From the NCBI GenBank assembly GCA_964440095.1, contig CAYTPZ010000012.1, positions 1 to 49,166 on the forward strand: a DNA stretch of 49,166 bases. Direction: 5' to 3'. Positions 16,241-25,227 of the stretch are shown here, piece by piece (within the stretch, counting starts at the first letter, position 1; the number at the start of each line of letters is the position of its first letter). Below the pieces are notes generated by a model. That model was not told the origin of the DNA. It searched no databases and saw only the letters and a program-made list of their open reading frames with translations. This DNA comes from JACNKJ01 sp964440095 (GTDB lineage Bacteria; Krumholzibacteriota; Krumholzibacteriia; JACNKJ01). Both the position numbers and the translations under genes were made by a program.

Positions 16241-17152
16241 TCAGAACGAGAGTTTTTCCGGAAGGCCGTCCTCGTTTTTTGGGGCGGCCTTCCAGCGTTT
16301 GTGCATCCAGAACCACTGCTCAGGGTGCTCCCGAACCACCGATTCCAGAGCGGCCACGTGCCGGGCGGTGAGATTGAGAATGTCTTCCTTGCTGCCTCCA
16401 CCTTCAGGAATGATGGGCGGCAGGAATTTCATACGAAACGTCGAGCCCTTACGAATGGGAAAGCCCATGAGTATGGCGGCACCGCTCTTCAGGGCGAAAT
16501 GAGCGGCCCCGGGGTGAGTGAGCGTGGCCCGGCCGAACATGGGCACCGTGACCCCATGCCATCGGGCTTCCTGATCGCCTGGGAAAAGAACCGTGCCTCC
16601 GGCCCTGAGTAGTTTCAAAGTTTCCCTTAGGGCCATGCCCCGCCGCAGTATTTTCAGACCCAGCCGCTCACGCAAACGGTTCATGGCCTCATCCACACCC
16701 GGATTGGACAGATCCCCCACCAGCAGATTCACCTCGAGACCCAGATGCATGCCCATGAGACCGAGCATCTCCCAGTTTCCAAAGTGACTCATGAGCAATA
16801 TGATGCCCTTGCCCCGGGCCTGGGCAGCTTCCAGGTGTTCGCGGCCCTCTACCTCTGTGGATTCGAGCACGCCTCTCCGGTGCAGTGCCGGCAATCCGAA
16901 GTACTCGAAATGGGTACGCCCGAAAACCCTATAGCAGGAGGCGGCGATGCGTCGAGCCTCAGATTTATCCAGTTCGGGACCGAAGGCGATCGCAAGATTT
17001 TCGAGCACAACTTTTCTGCGGATGCGAAGCACGTGGAAGGTGATGGCGCCCAGAAGAGCACCTTTTGCACTGATCCAACTCCAGGGAAACAGATTCCCTA
17101 GCGCGAGTCCCGCCCGAACGATTCCCACCTCAAAGCGATGCTTCATCCTCAC
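16241..17152 (-). CDS. LpxL/HtrB-family lysophospholipid acyltransferase
   Basis: A 303-residue member of the family that adds secondary acyl chains to lipid A or related lipids at the inner membrane. The catalytic HX4E motif is HFGNWE (H123-E128 from the GTG), with FPGDQEARWHGVTVPMFG in the middle and EQWFWMHKRWK near the end, both typical. I chose GTG at 17152, preceded by GGAG at five bases, over the ATG two codons later that has no spacing for a ribosome site. It lies ten bases after the GT-C-like gene, so its acceptor could be a glycolipid. Assignment to LpxL, LpxM or another acceptor class is not possible by eye. Confidence 0.88.
   Translation of the reverse strand: MRMKHRFEVGIVRAGLALGNLFPWSWISAKGALLGAITFHVLRIRRKVVLENLAIAFGPELDKSEARRIAASCYRVFGRTHFEYFGLPALHRRGVLESTEVEGREHLEAAQARGKGIILLMSHFGNWEMLGLMGMHLGLEVNLLVGDLSNPGVDEAMNRLRERLGLKILRRGMALRETLKLLRAGGTVLFPGDQEARWHGVTVPMFGRATLTHPGAAHFALKSGAAILMGFPIRKGSTFRMKFLPPIIPEGGGSKEDILNLTARHVAALESVVREHPEQWFWMHKRWKAAPKNEDGLPEKLSF
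16260..16293. other. 9-base perfect inverted repeat near convergent gene ends
   Basis: GGAAGGCCG (16260-16268) and CGGCCTTCC (16285-16293) pair perfectly around a 16-base loop that contains six T. It lies 20 bases past the DUF3467 stop and inside the acyltransferase gene. No T-run follows on either strand, so a terminator role is doubtful. Confidence 0.35.
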
Positions 17153-17162
17153 GAAATCTCCA

Positions 17163-18707
17163 TCAGTGTACGTTGCCACCGAGCGGCAAGGGCAGAATTT
17201 GAAAGAGCGTGCCGTCCTCGCAGCGCTGAATTTCAAACATGTGGTAACGGGCGGCGATGTCTTCCAGGGTATGGAAGTTTCGCCGATGAGGATGCGGACT
17301 CACCGCGTCGAACCAGATAAGGAAGACGGGCTCATCTCCCATCAGATACTCGGCGAAGCTGTCCAGTTCACCCGTAGGCGTTTGGCTCGTGGGATGATAA
17401 GTGGTACGGGGTGAGCGATGCGCCTCCACCCCAGCCAAGATGTATAGCGCCTCGGACTGATTGCTGAAGCACAAGCCTTCAGGCGGCGACTCGGCCATCT
17501 TCATGGCCAGGTCGCTGGCCCGCCATGAGTCGCGCGAGTAATTGATGAGACCCTCCGCCCGGGCCTGCTTCACGATCACGGCCGATTGGGCGGCCGGGTA
17601 GAGCAACCAGACACTCATGAGCAACATGATCACCCGCGCCGCAAAGCTCTTTTTGGCCTGGCTCAACATGGGGTCCAGACTTCGGAAGAGCAGGAAGAAT
17701 AGCGGCGGATAGAGAGGAATGAGGTAGCGCGAGTGAATGACCTCGAAGGCATATCGACTGGATGTGTAAAGCAGGAAGGAGAGGTAGATCGCCGAGAACA
17801 GCGCGAAGACCCGCAAATCGCGGCGCGGACCCTCTCCGCCGCGACGCCAACGCAGGCTCACCCAGACGAGAAGCAGCACGATGGCCAAAAGGCCAAGGGT
17901 GGAGATCATGCCCCCCAATCGTTCGGGGATGATCCACCAGCCGGTCTGCTTGATTGCCGACTGAAGGTTGAAAATAAAACTGAAGGTCGAAGGGGATCGT
18001 TCACCCGCCGGCGCACCGGTAAGGGCGAGGTTCCGAATGATCCAGGCCAGGGGCAGCAGGGTGGACAGGAAACCGAAGAGCACCGCCCGACCTAGGTTTC
18101 GCACGAAGCCGTCTTCCTTTTCCAGGAGCAGCATGATGAACCCCGTGCCCACCAGGGTTATGCCCACATAGCGATCCAGCCAGGCGAGGCTCGCCGTGAT
18201 CACCAACCAGGCGAAGTGAGAACTCTTGCGCTCCCGCGGATCCTGGCTCAGGAGGATCAGGAAAATTGTGCTCAGCAGGACGAAGAGCGGTTCGGTCCAG
18301 GCCATGAGCGAAACACGCAAGATGGGATAGGCGAAGAGAAAGAGCAGCGAAGCCGTAACTCCCAGGAAGCGGCTCTCCAAATGCCTGAGGCTCCAGCGAG
18401 AAGCTACGAAAATGATGAGCCCGAAGACCAAGGCATTGATCCAGCGAGCGGCCGTGGCATTTTCCAAGCCGAGTACTTGGGTCCCCGTGATCAACAAGGG
18501 AAAAAGTGGCGGCCACGATGTGTAAGCTTCGCCGTCGTAGCGCGTGAAACCTTCGCCTTCCAAAAGGTGATCGGCCACAGCGAAGTAGCTGGCCGTGTCG
18601 CTGGTCACTCCGGCCCCGTGCGGCGCAGTGGCTAGACCCACCATGACCAGGCCGATCAATCCCAGTAAGAGTGGCAACCAGAGGGGCAATCCTTTGGACT
18701 CGGGCAT
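17163..18707 (-). CDS. Polytopic membrane protein, GT-C/ArnT-PMT-like glycosyltransferase
   Basis: A 514-residue protein with about ten hydrophobic segments and a C-terminal soluble part of roughly 130 residues. The first loop has GAGVTSDTASYFAVADHL and SWPPLFPLL, where an acidic residue after the first membrane segment is typical of GT-C enzymes that use polyprenyl-phosphate sugars. Membrane segments recur to about residue 380, including the SSRYAFEVIHSRYLIPLYPP stretch. The ATG at 18707 follows GGAGG at six bases. A clear paralogue lies at 19904-21433, sharing GVTSD, GEGF, DG-Y-SWPPL, ERSPS and SRYAFE-IHSRYL-P. Donor and acceptor are unknown. The acyltransferase follows ten bases downstream. 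Confidence 0.72.
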   Translation of the reverse strand: MPESKGLPLWLPLLLGLIGLVMVGLATAPHGAGVTSDTASYFAVADHLLEGEGFTRYDGEAYTSWPPLFPLLITGTQVLGLENATAARWINALVFGLIIFVASRWSLRHLESRFLGVTASLLFLFAYPILRVSLMAWTEPLFVLLSTIFLILLSQDPRERKSSHFAWLVITASLAWLDRYVGITLVGTGFIMLLLEKEDGFVRNLGRAVLFGFLSTLLPLAWIIRNLALTGAPAGERSPSTFSFIFNLQSAIKQTGWWIIPERLGGMISTLGLLAIVLLLVWVSLRWRRGGEGPRRDLRVFALFSAIYLSFLLYTSSRYAFEVIHSRYLIPLYPPLFFLLFRSLDPMLSQAKKSFAARVIMLLMSVWLLYPAAQSAVIVKQARAEGLINYSRDSWRASDLAMKMAESPPEGLCFSNQSEALYILAGVEAHRSPRTTYHPTSQTPTGELDSFAEYLMGDEPVFLIWFDAVSPHPHRRNFHTLEDIAARYHMFEIQRCEDGTLFQILPLPLGGNVH

Positions 18708-18775
18708 CACGATCCTCCATTTGGGGTGCCCCGCGATACTGCGAAGGATGCCTCCATCTGGCAAGGATGAATCGT

Positions 18776-19792
18776 CTAAATGGATACCTTGAATCGACCT
18801 CCGGACAGTCGCCTCACCTGCCCTTCTCGCTCCCAGCATTCCAGGTTTTCGATACTACGGGTAAGGGTCCAACCGCTGCGAAGGGCCAGAGACTCCAGAT
18901 CTTCCACCCCTTCCTCTCGGCAGCGCTCGGGGCTCCAGGGCTTGCTCATTTTGGGACCGGCGCCCCATTTGAGGAGATCGTGAACATCCTGCAGATTGCG
19001 AATAGGCTCGGCCCCTTCCTTGAAAAGCTGATTGCTTCCCGCCGCAGCCGGATTCATCGGATTCCCCGGCACCACGCCCACTCGTTTTCCCAGGTCGAGG
19101 CTATGGATGGCCGTACTTCGGGCGCCGCTCTTCTCTCCGGCCTCCACCACGATGGTTAGATCGGCCAAAGCCGCGATAATTCGATTGCGCCGCGGGAAGT
19201 GAAATGGCAGAGGCCTGACTCCCGGAGGGAACTCACTGATCAGCGCTCCACTTTCCAGGATGCGTCCGGCCAGGCTTCGATGTTCCGGCGGATAGATTCG
19301 GTCCAAACCACCACCCAGAATTGCAATCGTCCTTCCGCTTTCCAGAGCGCCTTCGTGTGCCTCCCCATCAATTCCGCGAGCCAATCCGCTGACAACCGTT
19401 ACACCTTCACCCGCCAAAGCTCGGCCAAGCATTCGCGCCATCTCGCGGCCCTGTCGACTGCAGCGCCGCGAACCCACCAAGGCGATGCACTTTTCCAGGG
19501 ACGGAAGTTCACCAAGTACAAAAAGGATCGGAGGCGATTGAGTAAGATTGTTCAGAGCCTCGGGCCAAGGGGCTTCACCTGACAGGAGCAGGTGCATTCC
19601 CTTGGCGGCTGACATCTCGGCCTGGGCTCTGAGGATTTCGGGTGGCGGAATCTGAATCGCGCTTCCTCGTCTCAGACCTTCCAGAAGAGCCGGAGCCGCT
19701 TCGAGCTTCAGACCCTTATCGGGAAAATCCTTGGGCGAGTAGAGCAGTCGATGAGAAAGCTCTAGTAGCTCGTGAGTGATGGGAATAGGCAT
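18776..19792 (-). CDS. dprA: DNA processing protein DprA
   Basis: A 338-residue DprA/Smf protein, which loads RecA onto incoming single-stranded DNA during natural transformation. The Rossmann core shows VGSRRCSRQGREMAR, VSGLARGIDGEAHEGAL, GGGLDRIYPPEH, LISEFPPG, FPRRNRIIAALAD and the late VPGNPMNPAAAGSNQLF. A short C-terminal winged-helix region follows (about 280-338). The ATG at 19792 has little ribosome site; a TTG at 19822 in frame is the alternative. It sits between two paralogous membrane glycosyltransferase-like genes, not beside topA as in many genomes. No other competence genes are in the window. Confidence 0.94.
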   Translation of the reverse strand: MPIPITHELLELSHRLLYSPKDFPDKGLKLEAAPALLEGLRRGSAIQIPPPEILRAQAEMSAAKGMHLLLSGEAPWPEALNNLTQSPPILFVLGELPSLEKCIALVGSRRCSRQGREMARMLGRALAGEGVTVVSGLARGIDGEAHEGALESGRTIAILGGGLDRIYPPEHRSLAGRILESGALISEFPPGVRPLPFHFPRRNRIIAALADLTIVVEAGEKSGARSTAIHSLDLGKRVGVVPGNPMNPAAAGSNQLFKEGAEPIRNLQDVHDLLKWGAGPKMSKPWSPERCREEGVEDLESLALRSGWTLTRSIENLECWEREGQVRRLSGGRFKVSI

Positions 19793-19903
19793 GCGCTGAA
19801 TGGGGCAAGGAAAATGCCACAAGATAAAACTTGCCGTGAACCCCTATCCGCCAAAGGCCTTAGTAAATGCGTCAAACATGGTTACGGAATGCCAGGACAT
19901 TGA

Positions 19904-21433
19904 CTACATGCGTGGCATCACCATGAAGACAGCACTTTCAGGAAAGGCGACGATGGGCTCCAGCCGATAGAACTCGAGCAGTTCTTCCAAACTGTGATAA
20001 TTCACCCTCGCTCCCGTGCGCGGAAAATCGGCGATCCACACATAGAAGACCGGGCGATCCTCCTGGAAGATGGCGGCGAAGTCATCCAGTTCGGTGGTTG
20101 GCGTGCGACTGGTGGAATGAATCCAACGCCGAGGTGCCAGGCGCACAGGCAGTCCCGTATGGTAGTGCACCGCATCGGCGCCATTGGAAATGTAGATGGC
20201 CTCTTCCGGCGATCCTTCGAGCCATTCCCAAAGGGGCCAACCCTGATAATCGAGTGCGCTGAAGGTATCGATCCCGATATGGCGGGCTCCCATGATACGT
20301 GCCAGGCTTTGGGACGCGGGCCAGGTCAGCCATGCGATCATCAATATGGCCGCAAGATTTCTCCAGAGGCGGCGATTCCATCCTTCGAAAAGATGGTCGA
20401 TGAGTAGCGCGACCCAGAGCAGCAACGGCAGAAAAACCGGCAACAGGTAGCGAGAGTGAATTGCCTCGAAGGCATATCGTGAGGAGGTGTAAATGAGGAA
20501 GGCGAGGTTCAAGACAATGAAGCATTCCAGAATCCTTAGAATCTTCCCTTGAGTCTCATGTTTGCGGCGACTCCAGCGGACGAAAAGCAGGATGGACAGC
20601 AAGACCGCAAGGAGCAGGCTGGGAATGACAGGACCCCAACTCTCATGCAAAATCCACCACGCCAAATGCTTCACCGTGAAGCGCAGGTTTTGAAAGAGGC
20701 CAAAACTCGAGGGCGATCGCTCGCCGGCCAACTGCCCCATGACCATCAGATTGCGAATCAACCAGACAAGTGTCGGCAGCGCGGCAAGCATCCCAAAGAC
20801 GAGGGTTCGCCTAAGTCGCCGGGGCCAGGTAAAATTTCCCGACAAGAGAATGAAGATTCCACCCACCGCGACCACCGTCACGCCTACGTAACGCAGTGAG
20901 CAAATTGCCGCGGTCAAAACGGCCAGCCAGACCAGCGATCCCCAGCTTTTCCCCTTGGCGACCCATGGCAGCCTTAGAAGAAAGACCATCACAAGAAGAT
21001 TGAAAAGTGGTTCGGTCCAGGCATGAAGAGCGACATCCTGGAGAGCGAAGTGCAGCAGAATAATCAGAGAAGCCCAATGCGCCACGAATCGGTATCGCAA
21101 GTTCAGAAGCAGCCAACGACTTAGAATACCGAGCAGCAGTCCTACCGATAGCAAATTGATGAGCAGGGCGGTGACTTCGCAGGACAATCCTATTTTCAGA
21201 CCGGCCGCCAAAAGCATGGGATAGAGCGGCGGCCAACTGGCGTAGGGATTCCCGTCGTGCTGAAGGAAACCTTCACCGCGGGCGAGGTTTGCCGCTGTGG
21301 AGAAATAGTCTACGCAGTCGCTGGTGACGCCGATGCCGAAGGGTTGGGTGGCGAAAAAGAGAATGGCGGCGGCGGCAAGGCCCAAAAGCCAGGGTAGCCA
21401 GCGCGCGCTTGAAACTTCGGGGGGAGCTTCCAT
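19904..21433 (-). CDS. Polytopic membrane protein, GT-C-like, paralogue of the 17163-18707 gene
   Basis: A 509-residue membrane protein beginning with a short cytoplasmic segment, then LPWLLGLAAAAILFF. The first large loop carries GIGVTSDCVDYFSTA and YASWPPLYPMLL, aligned with the paralogue downstream. Eight to ten further hydrophobic segments lead to SSRYAFEAIHSRYLLPVFLP and a soluble C-terminal region of about 130 residues that contains TPTTELDDFA, matching TPTGELDSFA in the paralogue. Family placement as a GT-C/PMT-like glycosyltransferase is by topology and the loop acidic residue, not by a decisive motif. AGGAG precedes the ATG. It is nine bases after obgE. Confidence 0.7.
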   Translation of the reverse strand: MEAPPEVSSARWLPWLLGLAAAAILFFATQPFGIGVTSDCVDYFSTAANLARGEGFLQHDGNPYASWPPLYPMLLAAGLKIGLSCEVTALLINLLSVGLLLGILSRWLLLNLRYRFVAHWASLIILLHFALQDVALHAWTEPLFNLLVMVFLLRLPWVAKGKSWGSLVWLAVLTAAICSLRYVGVTVVAVGGIFILLSGNFTWPRRLRRTLVFGMLAALPTLVWLIRNLMVMGQLAGERSPSSFGLFQNLRFTVKHLAWWILHESWGPVIPSLLLAVLLSILLFVRWSRRKHETQGKILRILECFIVLNLAFLIYTSSRYAFEAIHSRYLLPVFLPLLLWVALLIDHLFEGWNRRLWRNLAAILMIAWLTWPASQSLARIMGARHIGIDTFSALDYQGWPLWEWLEGSPEEAIYISNGADAVHYHTGLPVRLAPRRWIHSTSRTPTTELDDFAAIFQEDRPVFYVWIADFPRTGARVNYHSLEELLEFYRLEPIVAFPESAVFMVMPRM

Positions 21434-21442
21434 GCGTCGCTC

Positions 21443-22456
21443 CTAGAGGGTGGGGATGGGCGAATCTTCCTTCTCTTCGGGAGGATGAACGAAGCGGTCC
21501 ATTTCACGCAAGAGTTCATCGAGGCCACGCCGGGCCACCGAAGATATGGCCAGAAAAGGAATCTTCTTTTCGAGTCCTTTGGGCCTGGAGGGCGCTTCAT
21601 CGCCCAGCAGATCGATTTTGCTGAGACAGAGCACCCGCGGTTTATCGAGCAAGGCCACGTCGTGCTTTTCAAGCTCACCGAGCAGGGTCAGATATTCCTC
21701 AACAGGATCATCTCCCGCCGCATCCACCAGAAAGAGCAGCACGCGCGTGCGCTCGATGTGGCGAAGGAATTCTTTACCCAGGCCCTTACCATCGCTGGCC
21801 CCTTCGATGAGACCGGGAATATCGGCCATGACCAGGGAACGGAAATCGCCGGTGCGCACGATTCCCAGGTTCGGTTCCAAGGTGGTGAATGGGTAGTCGG
21901 CAATCTTGGGGCGCGCATCAGACACGGCCGAGAGCAAGGTCGATTTCCCCGCATTGGGAAATCCGACCAGACCCACGTCGGCGATGAGCTTGAGTTCCAG
22001 TTCGAGGGTTCTCTCCTCGCCTTCCTTGCCGGGTGTGGCCCAATCTGGGGTTTGACGCGTGGGCGTTTTGAACCGTGCGTTGCCCTGCCCACCCTTGCCG
22101 CCTGCGGCCACCACAACCTGTTCGCCGTGCTCGGTGAGGTCGGCGATAAGCTTGCCCTCTTCGGCATCTTTCACCACGGTTCCGCAGGGCACGCGAATAA
22201 TCGTGTTGCGGCCGGTCTTGCCCGTTTTGTTGGCACTGCCGCCGGGCTGCCCCTTTGTGCCTTCGTAGATTTGCTGGTAGCGGAAATCCATGAGCGTGTG
22301 AAGCTGGGAGTCGACTTCCAGGATCACGTCACCACCCTTGCCGCCGTCGCCGCCCCATGGACCACCCCTTGGCACGAAACGTTCACGACGGAAGGACACA
22401 AGGCCATCGCCACCTTTACCACTGCGCACTCTTATGACGACTCGATCGATAAACAT
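21443..22456 (-). CDS. obgE: GTPase Obg/CgtA
   Basis: A 337-residue ribosome-associated GTPase for late 50S assembly and stress control. The N-terminal glycine-rich Obg fold is clear (GGDGLVSFRRERFVP, GGDGGKGGDV, KGGQGNARF). The G domain has GFPNAGKST (G1, 165-173), TTLEPNLG (G2), DIPGLIEGAS (G3, from 212) and SKID (G4). It lacks the extra C-terminal OCT domain of some Gram-positive forms. Its ATG overlaps the upstream aminotransferase stop by one base (TGATG-type junction). Confidence 0.97.
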   Translation of the reverse strand: MFIDRVVIRVRSGKGGDGLVSFRRERFVPRGGPWGGDGGKGGDVILEVDSQLHTLMDFRYQQIYEGTKGQPGGSANKTGKTGRNTIIRVPCGTVVKDAEEGKLIADLTEHGEQVVVAAGGKGGQGNARFKTPTRQTPDWATPGKEGEERTLELELKLIADVGLVGFPNAGKSTLLSAVSDARPKIADYPFTTLEPNLGIVRTGDFRSLVMADIPGLIEGASDGKGLGKEFLRHIERTRVLLFLVDAAGDDPVEEYLTLLGELEKHDVALLDKPRVLCLSKIDLLGDEAPSRPKGLEKKIPFLAISSVARRGLDELLREMDRFVHPPEEKEDSPIPTL

Positions 22457-23658
22457 CAGCGGAGGAACCGTTCGAGGCGGGTGAATCCATCTTCAAGATC
22501 GGAATCGGAAGCAGCGAAGGACATTCGCACCCAGTTGTTCATGCCGAAGGCATCACCAGGCACCAGGGCCAACCCTTCATCTTCAAGCAGGTGAGCACAG
22601 AATTCCTGGCCGTCTTTCCAGCCGCGTTTCTCAAGTACCGAACTGCTGTCGAAGAAGAGATAGAAAGCGCCTTCAGGCTCGACGAAGGGCATGCCGAGTT
22701 TGCTCATTTTCTCCACCACGTATTCGCGTCTCTTGGCGAACTCCGCCCGCATGGTGTTAACGCTGTCCCAGCCTTCGCTGACGGCCTTGATGGCCGCACG
22801 CTGACTGATCTGGCAAGGGCTCGACAGCGCCTGGCTCTGGTACTTGGCCAAGGGTGCTATCACCGATTCGTCGCCGATGGCATAACCCAGTCGCCAGCCG
22901 GTCATGGCGAAGCTCTTGGATACACCTGTCACCACCACTGTGCGCTCGGGCATCCAAGGCGCAATGGTGTAAAGACTCTGGTGCTTCTGCTCTCCATAAA
23001 CCAGGTCTTCGTAAATCTCATCGGCGATGACGATGAGATCGCGATCGCGCACCACTTCCGCAATGGCTTCCAGTTCGCTCTTGCTGTAAACCGCTCCCGT
23101 GGGATTGGTGGGATTGTTCAGCAACAAGATTTTTGCACCCTCGGCGGCCGCATCCAGCTCTTCCGCCGTGAGCTTCAGACGATTTTCATGGCGCGTTTTT
23201 ACCGGCACCGGCACGCCACCACGCATCTTCACCATGGCCTCATAACTCACCCAGAAGGGCACGGGGAAAAGAACCTTGTCACCGGGATCCAGAAGGATCG
23301 ACATGAGGTAGTAGATGATGGGCTTGGCGCCGCTGGATGCGCAGACATTGCAGGCTTTCAGTTGGACGCCCCAGCGCTCGGAGTAGAGCTCGGCGACCGC
23401 ATCTCGAAGCTTGGGTTCGCCGGCGGCGGCGGTGTAGCGCGTAGCTCCGCTTCGGATAGCCTCGATACCCGCTTCGGCCACCAGTTCGGGTGTGCGGAAG
23501 TCGGGCTCGCCGGCGGTAAGGGAGACGATATCGCGTCCTTCAGCCTTCAGGCGATTGGCCAGGGCCGTCACGGCCAGGGTCTTGGAACCTTCGATGTTGG
23601 CGCCCACATGGCCGAGCTTGTCGGCGAAGCGAGGTTTCAGAGTTTCGGTGCGATTCAT
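22456..23658 (-). CDS. Class I aspartate aminotransferase
   Basis: A 400-residue PLP enzyme of the Ib aspartate aminotransferase group, converting aspartate and 2-oxoglutarate to oxaloacetate and glutamate. Visible are SLTAGEPDFRTP (about 46), NNPTNPTGAVYS (181-192), IADEIYEDLVY (cofactor aspartate D213), the Schiff-base lysine K248 in GVSKSFAMTGWRLGY, and the substrate-carboxylate arginine in NWVRMSFA near the end. Some relatives also act on prephenate; the nearby aroC and aroK make such a role conceivable but unproven. It overlaps coaD by four bases. Confidence 0.92.
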   Translation of the reverse strand: MNRTETLKPRFADKLGHVGANIEGSKTLAVTALANRLKAEGRDIVSLTAGEPDFRTPELVAEAGIEAIRSGATRYTAAAGEPKLRDAVAELYSERWGVQLKACNVCASSGAKPIIYYLMSILLDPGDKVLFPVPFWVSYEAMVKMRGGVPVPVKTRHENRLKLTAEELDAAAEGAKILLLNNPTNPTGAVYSKSELEAIAEVVRDRDLIVIADEIYEDLVYGEQKHQSLYTIAPWMPERTVVVTGVSKSFAMTGWRLGYAIGDESVIAPLAKYQSQALSSPCQISQRAAIKAVSEGWDSVNTMRAEFAKRREYVVEKMSKLGMPFVEPEGAFYLFFDSSSVLEKRGWKDGQEFCAHLLEDEGLALVPGDAFGMNNWVRMSFAASDSDLEDGFTRLERFLR

Positions 23659-24143
23659 GTCACGGGTCCCTTTCCCATCTCGGTCATCATTTCCAGTACC
23701 GGGGCCGTCACGAAAGGTGTGAGGTCGCCGCCATATTCCCGAATCTCCTTCACCAGCGAACTGGAAAGGTAGATGTACTTTTCGCTGGGCATCATGAAGA
23801 TGCTCTCGAAACGATCCAGCAATTTTCGATTGGTTAGCGCCATGACGAATTCGTATTCGAAATCACTGAAAGCGCGCACCCCACGAAGAATTGCGCTGAC
23901 GCCCAGTTTTTCAACCTGCTCGGTGAGCAGAGTATTGAAGGACAGAACCTTCACGTTGTCCAAGCCGACCACCGCTTTTTCCGCCAGCTTGACCCGCTCT
24001 TCCAAGGAAAACAAGGTAGTCTTTTCCTTGTTGTCCGCCACCGCGACCACAAGCTCGTCGCAAAGAGGCATGGCGCGTCGGATCAAGTCAAGATGACCGC
24101 GCGTGGGCGGGTCGAAAGTGCCGGGATACATCCAACGGTTCAT
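23655..24143 (-). CDS. coaD: Phosphopantetheine adenylyltransferase
   Basis: A 162-residue enzyme for the penultimate step of CoA synthesis. It has the nucleotidyltransferase start MYPGTFDPPTRGHLDL, with the TxGH-like site at T14-H17, LFSLEERVKLAEKAV, ILRGVRAFSDFEYEF and the late YLSSSLVKEIREYGGD in place of the usual ISSTxVRE. GGAGG precedes the ATG, which overlaps the rsmD stop by four bases; rsmD-coaD adjacency is common in bacteria. Confidence 0.96.
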   Translation of the reverse strand: MNRWMYPGTFDPPTRGHLDLIRRAMPLCDELVVAVADNKEKTTLFSLEERVKLAEKAVVGLDNVKVLSFNTLLTEQVEKLGVSAILRGVRAFSDFEYEFVMALTNRKLLDRFESIFMMPSEKYIYLSSSLVKEIREYGGDLTPFVTAPVLEMMTEMGKGPVT

Positions 24144-24688
24144 CGTTTTCCTCCCCGAAAGAATGTCACCTGGGTATCGCCGAAAGACATCACTCGATGG
24201 AATTCGAGGCCATCAGGCGTTGCAATTTCTTCGCCGCCGACCGATTCGAAACTCACCATCCCCACTTCGGATGCATGAAGTTCTGCGAGAAGCTTCAGGC
24301 TAATGAGTCCCTCTTCATCGCCGTAGGGCGGATCCATGAGCACCAGATCCGCGCCTCCTTCCGGCCAGTGATTTCTAAGATAGTAACGCACCTTCTCCTT
24401 GAACACCTTTGTTTCAATGCCTTCATTTCGAGCGGCCTCCAGATTGCGCTTGAGGACGTCCATACTCCTTCGTGATAGCTCCACGAAATGCGCCCGCTCA
24501 GCCCCTCGGCTCAAGGCCTCCAGGCCCAGGCTGCCGCTCCCTGCGAATAGATCGATAACCATCCCGTCTTCAAACTCATCCTGCAACACGGCGAAGAGGC
24601 TTTCGCGCACCCGGTCGGTGGTCGGGCGGGCGCCGTTCTTGGGGACCAACAGGCGACGGCCCTTCATGCGGCCGGCGATGATTCTCAT
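24140..24688 (-). CDS. rsmD: 16S rRNA (guanine966-N2)-methyltransferase
   Basis: A 182-residue SAM-dependent methylase. It has the family start MRIIAGRMKGRRL, RPTTDRVRESLF, the SAM motif DLFAGSGSLGLEALSRGA (46-63) and the catalytic DPPYGDEE (119-126). It overlaps aroK upstream and coaD downstream by four bases each, so all three are probably translated together. Confidence 0.96.
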   Translation of the reverse strand: MRIIAGRMKGRRLLVPKNGARPTTDRVRESLFAVLQDEFEDGMVIDLFAGSGSLGLEALSRGAERAHFVELSRRSMDVLKRNLEAARNEGIETKVFKEKVRYYLRNHWPEGGADLVLMDPPYGDEEGLISLKLLAELHASEVGMVSFESVGGEEIATPDGLEFHRVMSFGDTQVTFFRGGKR

Positions 24689-25227
24689 TCCAATGCCTTC
24701 CTCTCTGCTTCCAGAAGGGCTTCATGAATGCCCTCACACAGCTTGTTCAGCATGTCGCCGAGGCCGTTGTGATCCACCTCGCGAATGTCTTCCACACGTT
24801 GGGCCACCTGTTTGTACAGGGGACGACGACGCTCGAAAAGAAGCTGCACGTTCTCGTCTTCCTGCTCAAGCAGCGGACGGCTGTGTCGTGACACTTTCTT
24901 GAGCCAGGGTGCCAGGGAGTCCCAAGACCAATCCAGAAAAACCGTGAAGCCGTTTTGAAGCAATTCCCGATTGGCCGGCGTTTCGATTACGCCGCCACCT
25001 GTAGCCACCACGAAACCATCCAGCTTCACGATTTGCTCCAGGGCTTTGTTCTCGCGCTGGCGAAATTCCTCTTCTCCCTCAGCTTCGAAGATCTCTCGAA
25101 TGCTCATACTGGCCTCGGACTCGATGATCCGATCGAGGTCGCGAAAACTGCGCCCGGAGTATTCCGAGAGGAAACGCCCCAGGGTGGATTTCCCCGAGGC
25201 CATGAAGCCGACTAAATAGAGATTCAT
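24685..25227 (-). CDS. aroK: Shikimate kinase
   Basis: A 180-residue kinase phosphorylating shikimate in aromatic amino acid synthesis. It begins MNLYLVGFMASGKSTLGR with the P-loop (GFMASGKS, 7-14), the shikimate-binding aspartate in RDLDRIIE (D32), FRQRENKAL with the arginine, and ATGGGV (75-80). The ATG at 25227 fits the family length; it overlaps the stop of a 47-codon upstream ORF in an ATGA junction. No good ribosome site of its own is seen, so re-initiation from that ORF is likely. A TTG at 25263 would add 12 residues. Confidence 0.94.
   Translation of the reverse strand: MNLYLVGFMASGKSTLGRFLSEYSGRSFRDLDRIIESEASMSIREIFEAEGEEEFRQRENKALEQIVKLDGFVVATGGGVIETPANRELLQNGFTVFLDWSWDSLAPWLKKVSRHSRPLLEQEDENVQLLFERRRPLYKQVAQRVEDIREVDHNGLGDMLNKLCEGIHEALLEAERKALE

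Noticed and set aside
16260..16293. Perfect 9-base inverted repeat as a DUF3467 terminator
   Set aside because: There is no T-run after the stem on either strand and the loop is long; kept only as a low-confidence hairpin.
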